13,913 bases of DNA from NCBI GenBank assembly GCA_964471945.1, contig CAYYIJ010000063.1:1-13913 (forward strand), written 5' to 3'. The position numbers and the translations under genes are program-made. The DNA comes from JASEHD01 sp964471945 (GTDB lineage: Bacteria; Bacteroidota; Ignavibacteria; UBA10030; SZUA-254). Position 1 is the first letter of the stretch, and each line of letters opens with the position of its first letter. Shown piece by piece: positions 1-6,230 of this stretch. The notes beneath the pieces were generated by a model. That model made no database searches and had not been told where the DNA came from. It saw only the letters and a list, made by a program, of their open reading frames with translations.

Positions 1-94
1 TTCGACAAGCGGTCATCCTTCGACAAGCTCAGGATGACTGGACAAGCTTACAGTCAGTCTGAGCTTGTCGAAGACTGACATATCGAAGACTGAC
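1..94. repeat. Cluster of short palindromic (REP-like) repeats
   Basis: Two complete palindromic units are visible. Unit 1 (12-38) has arms GTCATCC/GGATGAC around the 13-base loop TTCGACAAGCTCA. Unit 2 (53-79) has arms GTCAGTC/GACTGAC around TGAGCTTGTCGAA, the exact reverse complement of the first loop. A truncated copy, TCGAAGACTGAC, lies at 83-94, a degenerate one near 40-53, and a clipped one at 1-10 on the window edge. The arms differ between units but stay self-complementary, the hallmark of selection on a hairpin. Because the loops are inverted copies, 18-32 can also pair with 59-73 (15 bp) in one long hairpin. This looks like a dispersed intergenic repeat family; mobility is not shown. 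Confidence 0.75.
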
Positions 95-212
95 GGTGAT
101 GGCTCAACTGTTAAAAGTATCACAGAAATGTTGTTTTTTATATAAGGAGTTTATACATTGAGAAGGATAAATATGATGAAAAGTTTAAACGGAGAAAAAA
201 TGGAGCAAAAAT
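95..212 (+). other. Leader region of the platform gene
   Basis: This spacer holds no recognised gene. It contains four SD-like purine runs: AAGGAG (144-149), AGAAGGA (161-167), CGGAG (190-194) and GGAG (202-205). The last sits 7 bases before the ATG at 213. A very short open frame starts at ATG 173 (or TTG 158 in the same frame) and ends with TGA at 218-220, overlapping the platform gene start by 8 bases. I could not find a convincing -35/-10 pair. TATATA at 139-144 could be a -10 element, but no good -35 lies at the right distance. Confidence 0.4.
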
Positions 213-1565
213 ATGCCTGAATTTCGGATAGAAGGTATTTCGACTGCTGGAAAAGCAGTCCAAGGATTGATCGAAGCGGAGAATGCACGCGTTGCGAAGC
301 AAAAAGCGACACAGATGGCATCCCAGCGAAAATTTAAATTAATGAGGATACTACCACGCGGCACATTTTTATATAAAGTTCAACGAGGCGTCGAGAAACC
401 AATAATCGGAGAGCAGAAAGCTTTCTCGCGTGAAGAAGTTCAGGATGCACTCTCGAAAATGGGTTTTCGTGTTCTAAGCGTTCGAAAGAAATTATTCGAT
501 CTGAAATTAAAACCTCCCCATGCGGAAATCGTCACGTTTGTAAGGGTCAGCGCCGATTTAATCAGGCAAAAACTGCCATACAACGAAATCCTCCAATTGA
601 TGGTGAACGATATCGAAAACAAGACACTTCGCGATGCCATCAAAGAAATCAACAATGAATTGAAACAAGGGAAGGACAGTGAGAAAGTGTTTGTAAAGCA
701 GGAAGCGGTGCTTGGTAAATTTGCCGCCCACATGCTTGGGTTGGCATCGAAGAGCGGTAACATGGCAGAGATTTACGACAGCACAGCGAAGTTTCTTGAA
801 CGGAAGGCAGAGTTCAGGAAAAACCTGAAAAGCGCCCTCATCATGCCTGCCGTAACACTAATTGCTTTGTTTGGTGCATGTGTGTATTATGTCGGTTTTA
901 TTTTTCCCGACATGGCTGAAGTATTCGTTCGATTGAAGGTCGATATGCGGCAATTTCCGATGACCTGGGCATCGCTGCAGTTTAGTTATTTCATGCAAGA
1001 AAACATTCTTCTAATTTTAATTGTATTATTGATACCTATTTTAATTGCATCGAGATTTTTTTCAACAGAGAAGGGTCGCTTCGTACGCGATAAGTATATC
1101 TGGAAAATCCCTGTTCTCGGCTCACTTCTGCATAAAATGGCGATTGAAATTTTTTGCCGGGTTTTTTATGCGTTATATAGCGGTGCAGGTGAAAATATTG
1201 ACGTTATTAAAATGGCAGCTGAAGCCTGTGGAAATAAATATATGGAACATCAAATCAAAACGATAGCGATACCTATGATGATCGAAAGAGGGTCAGGTAT
1301 AACTGAAGCGTTTGAAGCATGTGGTGTTTTTACAAAAACAGCAATTTCACGTTTCCACTCGGGGGCTGAAACCGGAACGGTAAAACATACTGCACTGCAG
1401 CTTGCAGAATATTATGAGCGAGAAACATCGTATAAAATGCGCAATGCAATCGACTTTATTCAATTACAGGTCAATTTGATAATAATGGTTGTGTTAACAT
1501 TATTGACGTTAGTTTCATCCGAGACTGCCGCGTTCCATCCAAGCACAGCGCCGGGGGGGCATTAA
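213..1565 (+). CDS. pilC: Type IV pilus inner-membrane platform protein (PilC/GspF family)
   Basis: This is the polytopic platform on which the assembly and retraction ATPases act. The 450 residues contain two T2SSF-type cytoplasmic domains. The first ends in the typical S-G-N-M-A-E-I-Y segment, and the second contains SGAETGTVKHTALQLAEYYE, close to the family pattern G-E-x-S-G-x-L. Membrane segments lie at about 209-230 (with conserved P212 and P232), 264-281 and 415-436. The N-terminal 105 residues look like two tandem copies of the short pad that usually precedes the first domain. The C-terminus lacks the usual G-x-x-V-G...LP-I-F ending and instead finishes P-G-G-H, encoded across a run of seven G (1553-1559). 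The start at 213 has GGAG at 202-205 and begins MPEFRIEG, a normal family start. A 373-base spacer separates it from the ATPase gene. Confidence 0.9.
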   Translation: MPEFRIEGISTAGKAVQGLIEAENARVAKQKATQMASQRKFKLMRILPRGTFLYKVQRGVEKPIIGEQKAFSREEVQDALSKMGFRVLSVRKKLFDLKLKPPHAEIVTFVRVSADLIRQKLPYNEILQLMVNDIENKTLRDAIKEINNELKQGKDSEKVFVKQEAVLGKFAAHMLGLASKSGNMAEIYDSTAKFLERKAEFRKNLKSALIMPAVTLIALFGACVYYVGFIFPDMAEVFVRLKVDMRQFPMTWASLQFSYFMQENILLILIVLLIPILIASRFFSTEKGRFVRDKYIWKIPVLGSLLHKMAIEIFCRVFYALYSGAGENIDVIKMAAEACGNKYMEHQIKTIAIPMMIERGSGITEAFEACGVFTKTAISRFHSGAETGTVKHTALQLAEYYERETSYKMRNAIDFIQLQVNLIIMVVLTLLTLVSSETAAFHPSTAPGGH

Positions 1566-1638
1566 TAAATTACTGCTATGAAAATAGTAGCGAAAAACAG
1601 GGGTTATGTCTTGCGGCTATGCTCAGCACCCAGTTCTA

Positions 1639-1732
1639 TCGTCATGCTGACATTCTTTTGGTCAGCATCTAAGCTTAGCCAACTGAGGATTGCTCGGTTA
1701 AGATTCCGACCAGAAACATGTCGGAATGACGG
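1639..1732. repeat. Three-hairpin palindromic element
   Basis: Three stems follow one another: ATGCTGAC/GTCAGCAT (1644-1651 with 1661-1668, 9-base loop), CTTAGCC/GGTTAAG (1674-1680 with 1696-1702, one G-T wobble), and ATTCCGAC/GTCGGAAT (1703-1710 with 1720-1727, 9-base loop). The outer bases TCGTC (1639-1643) and GACGG (1728-1732) also pair, with one wobble, so the whole can be drawn as a cloverleaf. The outer GTCAT...ATGAC is the same edge seen in the repeats at 12-38, suggesting one related family. It is not a tRNA: the arm sizes and conserved bases do not fit. An intergenic repeat or a structured RNA are the alternatives. Confidence 0.7.
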
Positions 1733-1862
1733 GTTTGCAGTTTTTTCATCCTCGTTGGTGAATGCCAATTCATGAACGCTGATGTTACACAGTAAGTTAT
1801 ATGATATGGAAGAAAATCTGAATTTTACGAACTCACCACCATGCTCTGTGGGCGTGCAAAAA

Positions 1863-1901
1863 TTCTTTGTGAACCTTTGTGTTCTTAGTGTCTAAGTGGT
1901 G
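1863..1901. repeat. Degenerate GTG-rich short tandem repeat
   Basis: The segments CTTTGTGAAC, CTTTGTGTT, CTTAGTGTC and TAAGTGGTG follow each other with a spacing of 8 to 10 bases, GTG recurring at 1869, 1879, 1888, 1896 and 1899. From memory, similar 'CTTTGTG..CTTAGTG..' tracts are common dispersed repeats in environmental bacterial genomes, but that cannot be checked here. It does not encode a protein in a gene context. Confidence 0.4.
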
Positions 1902-1938
1902 ATGGATTATTTACTTAACCAGAAAAGTTGTTTAGATC

Positions 1939-3729
1939 ATGGCTGAAATAGACATAACTGATAAAATAGGTTATACATTACTAAAAAAGGGGATAATAGA
2001 TTACGAAACCCTCGAACGTTCCTTACATGTTCGGGAAGGGGAAGATAAAAAGAGCCGGCGTAATCTGGGTCAGATATTAGTTTCCGACTTTCATATTGAG
2101 CATGATCTCGTTTTTCGGGAAGTTGCTAATCTTTACGCTTTTAGAGAGATCTACCTCAGCGATGAAGTGATAGATAATTCGAGGATTGATTTAATAAAAA
2201 AATATGTCGATGCACTTCCAGAGAATTATCGAGATCTATTGATTCAAACGAGAATGCTGCCTCTCAGATTCGATGATAAACAGCAAGATAAATTGATTGT
2301 AATTGCATCCGACCCAACAGATCGTAATATTCCATCCATCGCACGCAATTTCGGTGTTAAGAAGTATGAAGTATGTTATTGTAGAATGAAAGACATTCAA
2401 GGTTTGATGGAACAGGTTGTCCCACTCGAAAACGAGTTTTTAAAATTACTTGCAAGCTCGGACGTTCAAATTGACACGGCTCTGGAGGATGAGGGCGCAG
2501 TAGACGAAGAAACACTCGAAAGCGAAATCAGTAAAAGCGCATTAGTCAATTTGGTTGAGGGCTGCTTAGTGGAAGCGGTGCGTCAAGGTGCGAGCGATAT
2601 TCACATAGTCGGGAAAGAAGGTAATCGCACTGAAATTCTTATCCGTATAGATGGAAACCTCAAAATATGGCACATTCAGGAAAACACGATGCCTGAAGCC
2701 ATAGCAGCGGTTGTGAAAGATCGTTCGAAGAATGTCGATCGGTTTGAGAGGGAGATGTCGCAAGATGGATTCATTCAACGGACTATCGATGGGCACCAGA
2801 TTCGTTTCCGTGTCTCAATTATGCCGATTGTTGGAACTGAATTTAAACACAAATTTGAAAGCATTGTTATCCGCGTTCTTGACGATAGAAAAGTTATAAC
2901 CGATTTGAACAAGTTAGGTTTACAAGGTCCGGCGAAGGAATTTTTTTATAAAGCCATATCGAAACCACAAGGTATTGTCATTCTCACCGGACCAACCGGG
3001 AGCGGAAAGAGCACGACTTTAATTGCCGCAGTTCATCAAGTTATCGATCCAACTGTTAATGTTCTGACTGTTGAAGATCCTGTTGAGTATATTATCAAGG
3101 GAGCAAGGCAGCTTAAGATAGGTCCAAAAATGGATTTTGATCTTGCAATTCGTGGTATTCTTCGTCATGATCCTGATATCGTTTTAGTCGGCGAGATGCG
3201 TGACAAAACGACAGCCGAAATAGCGATCAAATTAGCAAACACGGGACACTTAACCTTTTCTACACTCCATACGAATGATGCCCCGAGCGCCATCTCAAGA
3301 TTATATAAAATGGGAATAGAACCATTTTTGATCGCTTATGCAATTAATATAATAGTTGCCCAACGGTTGTTGAGAACCCTCTGCAATAATTGTAAAAAAC
3401 CTTTGAAATTATCAGATAAGGATATCCAAATTTATTTAAAATTCGGTTTTACTAAAGAAATGATTAATAATACTACATTTTACGATGCAGTCGGTTGCGA
3501 TAAGTGCAATGGTGGCTGGAAAGGACGAGCAGCGATTCATGAGGCACTCTATTTTTCAAGGGAAATTAAGCAAATCATCGTTAACTCTGGTACAGATGTG
3601 AATGAAGCAGCAATACGAGAACAAGCCATCAAAGATGGAATGTGGACGTTAAGGCGTTCGGGTATGGAGCGGATGATTGAAGGTGTTACAACTTTAGAAG
3701 AAGTGATTGCAACTACAACAGAAGAATAA
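1939..3729 (+). CDS. pilB: Type IV pilus assembly ATPase (PilB/GspE family)
   Basis: Hexameric cytoplasmic ATPase that powers pilus extension. The N-terminal 170 residues form a GspE-N-like domain (LGQILVSDFHI and similar). ASDIH at 218-222 opens the second N-terminal domain. The motor motifs are intact: Walker A GPTGSGKST at 351-359, Asp box TVEDPVEY at 377-384, Walker B DPDIVLVGEMRD at 411-422 with catalytic E419, and His box TGHLTFSTLHTND at 435-447 with H437 and H444. A tetracysteine zinc site follows, C482-x2-C485 and C520-x2-C523, as expected for PilB/GspE and not PilT. The 596-residue length is normal. No strong SD precedes the ATG. It is followed after 85 bases by the first pilin-like gene. 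PilB is preferred over GspE because a PilT-type ATPase lies downstream. Confidence 0.95.
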   Translation: MAEIDITDKIGYTLLKKGIIDYETLERSLHVREGEDKKSRRNLGQILVSDFHIEHDLVFREVANLYAFREIYLSDEVIDNSRIDLIKKYVDALPENYRDLLIQTRMLPLRFDDKQQDKLIVIASDPTDRNIPSIARNFGVKKYEVCYCRMKDIQGLMEQVVPLENEFLKLLASSDVQIDTALEDEGAVDEETLESEISKSALVNLVEGCLVEAVRQGASDIHIVGKEGNRTEILIRIDGNLKIWHIQENTMPEAIAAVVKDRSKNVDRFEREMSQDGFIQRTIDGHQIRFRVSIMPIVGTEFKHKFESIVIRVLDDRKVITDLNKLGLQGPAKEFFYKAISKPQGIVILTGPTGSGKSTTLIAAVHQVIDPTVNVLTVEDPVEYIIKGARQLKIGPKMDFDLAIRGILRHDPDIVLVGEMRDKTTAEIAIKLANTGHLTFSTLHTNDAPSAISRLYKMGIEPFLIAYAINIIVAQRLLRTLCNNCKKPLKLSDKDIQIYLKFGFTKEMINNTTFYDAVGCDKCNGGWKGRAAIHEALYFSREIKQIIVNSGTDVNEAAIREQAIKDGMWTLRRSGMERMIEGVTTLEEVIATTTEE

Positions 3730-3760
3730 TGGGGATAGATGATAATGCTCACATTTATGA

Positions 3761-3797
3761 TTGTTTCTTCAGAAAATTATATCTATTTTCTATAGAA
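3761..3797 (+). promoter_or_regulatory. Possible weak promoter and palindrome before pilin-like gene 1
   Basis: The 85-base gap after pilB contains TTGTTT (3761-3766) and, 17 bases on, TATTTT (3784-3789), a weak sigma-70-like pair. It overlaps the perfect 10-base palindrome TTCTATAGAA (3788-3797). In such AT-rich DNA this can arise by chance. The gap is the longest within this gene block, which is the main reason to list it. Confidence 0.2.
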
Positions 3798-3814
3798 TAT
3801 AAAGATAATAAATT

Positions 3815-4408
3815 ATGAATACTGGGCAAATTTTATTAGTAATTGGAGCGTTGACATTATTATCGATAGTATCACTTTCTGTGAATACACTGATAGTCAG
3901 TAAAACGACCACGATACTTCAAGCCGAGGCAGAGCTAACTGCCATTTCTATAGCCCAATCAATGTTGGATGAGGTGAAAACAAAGTATTTTGATCAACGG
4001 GTTGCCTATGATTCAGTAAAAGTTTTCAATCCAAGTTTTTTTACCGCCCCCGCTTCTTTTGGACCAAGTGGAGCCGAAGCTGTGAAAGTTCCTTTACCAG
4101 AACCACCCGATACAGTTGTTCCTTATAAATCAATGAAGAAATCAAATTACGATGATGTGGATGATTATCATAATTACAGACGATTTTATTATTCACATGC
4201 TTTGGGGTTATTCACAGTCGTTGATACCGTCTTTTACGTCTTAGAATCGAATCCGGATCAAGTCTCGGGTACACAAACGTTTGTAAAAAAGATAGTTGTA
4301 ACCGTGAGGCACAGAAACCTTGCGCCAGCAGAGGCATCATACAATCAATGGACGAGTAAATATTTTCTGCAGCTTTCTGATATTGCTATCTATCGTAGGT
4401 ACTATTAA
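3815..4408 (+). CDS. Pilin-like protein 1 (PilV/GspI-like)
   Basis: A 197-residue protein with a single N-terminal hydrophobic helix (about residues 5-27) running into an amphipathic stretch that includes AISIAQSMLDEVKTKYFD, similar to the helix of PilV/GspI pseudopilins. The remainder is a predicted soluble domain without cysteines. The leader is unusual: MNTG precedes QILLVIGAL, so a glycine sits at -1 if cleaved after residue 4. The charged residues, Phe+1 and Glu+5 of classic type IV prepilins are absent. It is the first of three closely spaced genes between the assembly ATPase and the retraction ATPase. I infer a minor pilin of a tip complex. A membrane-anchored pilus accessory is the alternative. 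Only a weak SD (AAAGATAAT) is visible. Confidence 0.6.
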   Translation: MNTGQILLVIGALTLLSIVSLSVNTLIVSKTTTILQAEAELTAISIAQSMLDEVKTKYFDQRVAYDSVKVFNPSFFTAPASFGPSGAEAVKVPLPEPPDTVVPYKSMKKSNYDDVDDYHNYRRFYYSHALGLFTVVDTVFYVLESNPDQVSGTQTFVKKIVVTVRHRNLAPAEASYNQWTSKYFLQLSDIAIYRRYY

Positions 4409-4432
4409 TGAACAGAAAGAGAGGATAAACGT

Positions 4433-5017
4433 ATGTCGGTAATGCTCGATATTATAGGCGCTTCGGTGATTGTTGGAATGGTAATTATTATGATCATGAA
4501 TGTTAACATTAATTTGACTGATGAGAATTATAAAGGTATCGTTGAGTTAAATACACAAACCCAGACGATCCAGTTAGCTCGGATAATTGAATTTGATTAC
4601 TATAAAATTGGATATATGGTTCCTGCGGCTCAGCGTCCGGCGATAACTAACGCCGATAGTACCTACATCAGATTTAAATCCAATTTAGCTGATAAGGCGG
4701 GAGCTATAGATATCATCGAGTATGGTTTGGGTGATTTTGTTGCTCAATCGCCAAACCCTCGTGATAGAATGCTCTTCCGAATAGAAAACGTAACAAAGGT
4801 ATTTATCAACTATAGTATTGTTCAGTTTAAATTGGAATATTTTGATTCTACCGATTCGAAACTTTCAACTCCGATTACTGGTGCGAACTTAAATAGGATA
4901 AAATCGGTTTATGTTCTGCTAAAACTTGAAAGTCCACAGCCGTTCGATACAACATTCAGCAGGCAAACGTATGCTCATGCCATGTATCAAAAACTCATTT
5001 ACCCCCGAAATCTTTAA
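4433..5017 (+). CDS. Pilin-like protein 2 (PilW/GspJ-like)
   Basis: A 194-residue protein with an N-terminal hydrophobic helix (about residues 7-26) and a soluble domain without cysteines. The segment TYIRFKSNLADKAGAIDIIE resembles the strand-turn pattern of PilW/GspJ proteins (an R-F-x-D...D-x-I-x-Y type run). There is no classic leader. If only the initiator Met is removed, the mature start is S-V-M-L-D and the acidic residue falls at position 5, where type IV pilins carry Glu5. A GAGAGGAT SD at 4420-4427 precedes the ATG by about 5 bases, and the gap from the previous gene is 24 bases, so the two are probably co-transcribed. The minor-pilin role is inferred from position, topology and this weak similarity. 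Confidence 0.55.
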   Translation: MSVMLDIIGASVIVGMVIIMIMNVNINLTDENYKGIVELNTQTQTIQLARIIEFDYYKIGYMVPAAQRPAITNADSTYIRFKSNLADKAGAIDIIEYGLGDFVAQSPNPRDRMLFRIENVTKVFINYSIVQFKLEYFDSTDSKLSTPITGANLNRIKSVYVLLKLESPQPFDTTFSRQTYAHAMYQKLIYPRNL

Positions 5018-5033
5018 ATAAAGGAGAGAGCTT

Positions 5034-6089
5034 ATGGGAAAGATGGCGTTATTAATAGTATTAGGATTATCGGTTACTGTTGGGATAATTACATACACAA
5101 TGAATATATCAAAGTCTCAGCTTGTTGTTAACGTATCGGGTTTTGATAAATATACCACTTCGCGCAACATCGCACAGAGCAGTATTAATTTGATGTTACG
5201 AAGGATGGATAGTAAAGATCCTGCTATTCTCGATTCATTGGTTCCAGGAAAAAGAGCATTGATGATAACAAATCTGATGGGAGGGCGGTGTTCACTGACG
5301 ATTAGGTTAGCGAATCCCTCTTTTCTTGACACAGTTGATCTGACAGCAAATTCACGATTTATGGATTCAACATACTACATGAAGCTGCGATTACGGCGAC
5401 AGCCCGTTCCGTTCCCCGTTATAAATGCTGCTGTAGGGCTGCGAATACCAAATGTAGATTTTTCTATGAGCGGTAATCCACTCATTGATGGTCGAAATCA
5501 TGATATAAATGGAAATTTAATTCTTCCAGCGGATACGAGTTATCGCCCCGGGGTAAGCGTACTCAATCCATTGGATACAATCGAAGTTTTAGCATACGCA
5601 TCTAAAATTAATGGTACGAGAGATGTCGTAGTTGATTCGAGTATGTCAAATCCCGCTCTATTTATTGATGAATATATTGCCGCAGCCGATCAAATGTTCA
5701 CAACTGGAGTATATGGGTCAAACATGGTGTGGGGGTCTGCCGCAAGCCCACAAATCGTTTACGCTAATGGAAATGTAACTTTTAGTGGAACGATTGATGG
5801 ATGGGGGATTTTAATCGTTAGGGGAAATTTAACTATCACTGGTAACTTCAAATTCCGTGGCCTTGTTGTTGCCCACAACGAGATGACGATAGACGTAACA
5901 TTTGCCAAAGGTACGCCAGATATTATTGGTGCTTTGTTAATGTCGGGAGCCGCAGGCAGCGATTTCGATATGCGCGGCAGTAGCCAAATAGATTTCAGCC
6001 GTGAAGCCCTGGAGAAAGCAAAATATATCAGTAAATTGCAATGGTACAAGGTAGTTTGGTGGTACGAATCGGCTGAAATACCCAAATAA
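5034..6089 (+). CDS. Pilin-like protein 3 (PilX/GspK-like)
   Basis: A 351-residue protein and the largest of the three pilin-like products. MGK precedes a hydrophobic segment (about 4-20). The C-terminal part (about 238-290) has an alternating strand pattern built round IVYANGNVTFSGTIDGWGIL and LIVRGNLTITGNFKFRGLVV. I associate this pattern with proteins annotated as PilX N-terminal-domain pilus assembly proteins. Like GspK, which caps the pseudopilus tip, it is the biggest member and lacks an acidic residue at position 5. A strong SD, AAGGAGAG (5021-5028), precedes the ATG. The gap from the previous gene is 16 bases. It ends just before a terminator-like hairpin. A tip-complex role is inferred; the domain match is from memory. 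Confidence 0.6.
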   Translation: MGKMALLIVLGLSVTVGIITYTMNISKSQLVVNVSGFDKYTTSRNIAQSSINLMLRRMDSKDPAILDSLVPGKRALMITNLMGGRCSLTIRLANPSFLDTVDLTANSRFMDSTYYMKLRLRRQPVPFPVINAAVGLRIPNVDFSMSGNPLIDGRNHDINGNLILPADTSYRPGVSVLNPLDTIEVLAYASKINGTRDVVVDSSMSNPALFIDEYIAAADQMFTTGVYGSNMVWGSAASPQIVYANGNVTFSGTIDGWGILIVRGNLTITGNFKFRGLVVAHNEMTIDVTFAKGTPDIIGALLMSGAAGSDFDMRGSSQIDFSREALEKAKYISKLQWYKVVWWYESAEIPK

Positions 6090-6092
6090 ATA

Positions 6093-6127
6093 CCTCGAAA
6101 TATTAAAAAATTAAGGATTTTTCGAGG
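6093..6127 (+). terminator. Terminator-like hairpin after the pilin-like genes
   Basis: CCTCGAAA (6093-6100) and TTTCGAGG (6120-6127) form a perfect 8-bp stem around a 19-base AT-rich loop. Only a weak T-rich stretch (CATTTACATTATT) follows, so it may be a partial terminator or an mRNA-stabilising end. Its place, just after a stop codon and just before a good promoter, supports a transcript boundary. Confidence 0.5.
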
Positions 6128-6143
6128 CATTTACATTATTGTA

Positions 6144-6172
6144 TTGACAAGTTTCAAACTTTTTACTATATT
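6144..6172 (+). promoter_or_regulatory. Sigma-70-type promoter for the pilT-pilQ block
   Basis: A perfect -35 box TTGACA (6144-6149) is separated by exactly 17 bases from TATATT (6167-6172), one base from the -10 consensus. Transcription would start near 6179, leaving a leader of about 50 bases before the ATG at 6231. This is the clearest promoter in the window. It would express the retraction ATPase, alignment proteins, secretin and lipoprotein independently of the upstream genes. Confidence 0.75.
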
Positions 6173-6230
6173 TAACCCCATGAAAAGTAGTGGGCTATAT
6201 AATCACATTTAAAGCTTGACTTGAAATGCC

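Larger units (their letters stand above)
1566..1938. other. Gene-free spacer between pilC and pilB
   Basis: No credible coding region is present. The spacer contains a three-hairpin palindromic element (about 1639-1732) and a GTG-rich degenerate repeat (1863-1901), both listed separately. The 60-odd bases between them (to about 1860) show nothing I recognise. No strong promoter and no clear SD precede the ATPase start at 1939; only AGAAAAG at 1921-1927 is purine-rich. Confidence 0.6.

Noticed and set aside
1..94. Possible CRISPR array
   Set aside because: Units are only about 27 bases, inverted relative to each other, unevenly spaced and without unique spacers.
1639..1732. Possible tRNA from the cloverleaf shape
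   Set aside because: Arm and loop sizes are wrong, and there is no TTC-type T loop, no 7-bp acceptor and no CCA-like end.
1578..1775. 65-codon open frame in the pilC-pilB spacer
   Set aside because: It runs straight through the three-hairpin repeat element, has no SD, and its translation shows no domain or composition typical of a protein.
5759..6130. Antisense 123-codon frame at the end of pilin-like gene 3
   Set aside because: It lies opposite a well-supported gene and across the terminator-like hairpin, with no SD and no recognisable domain.
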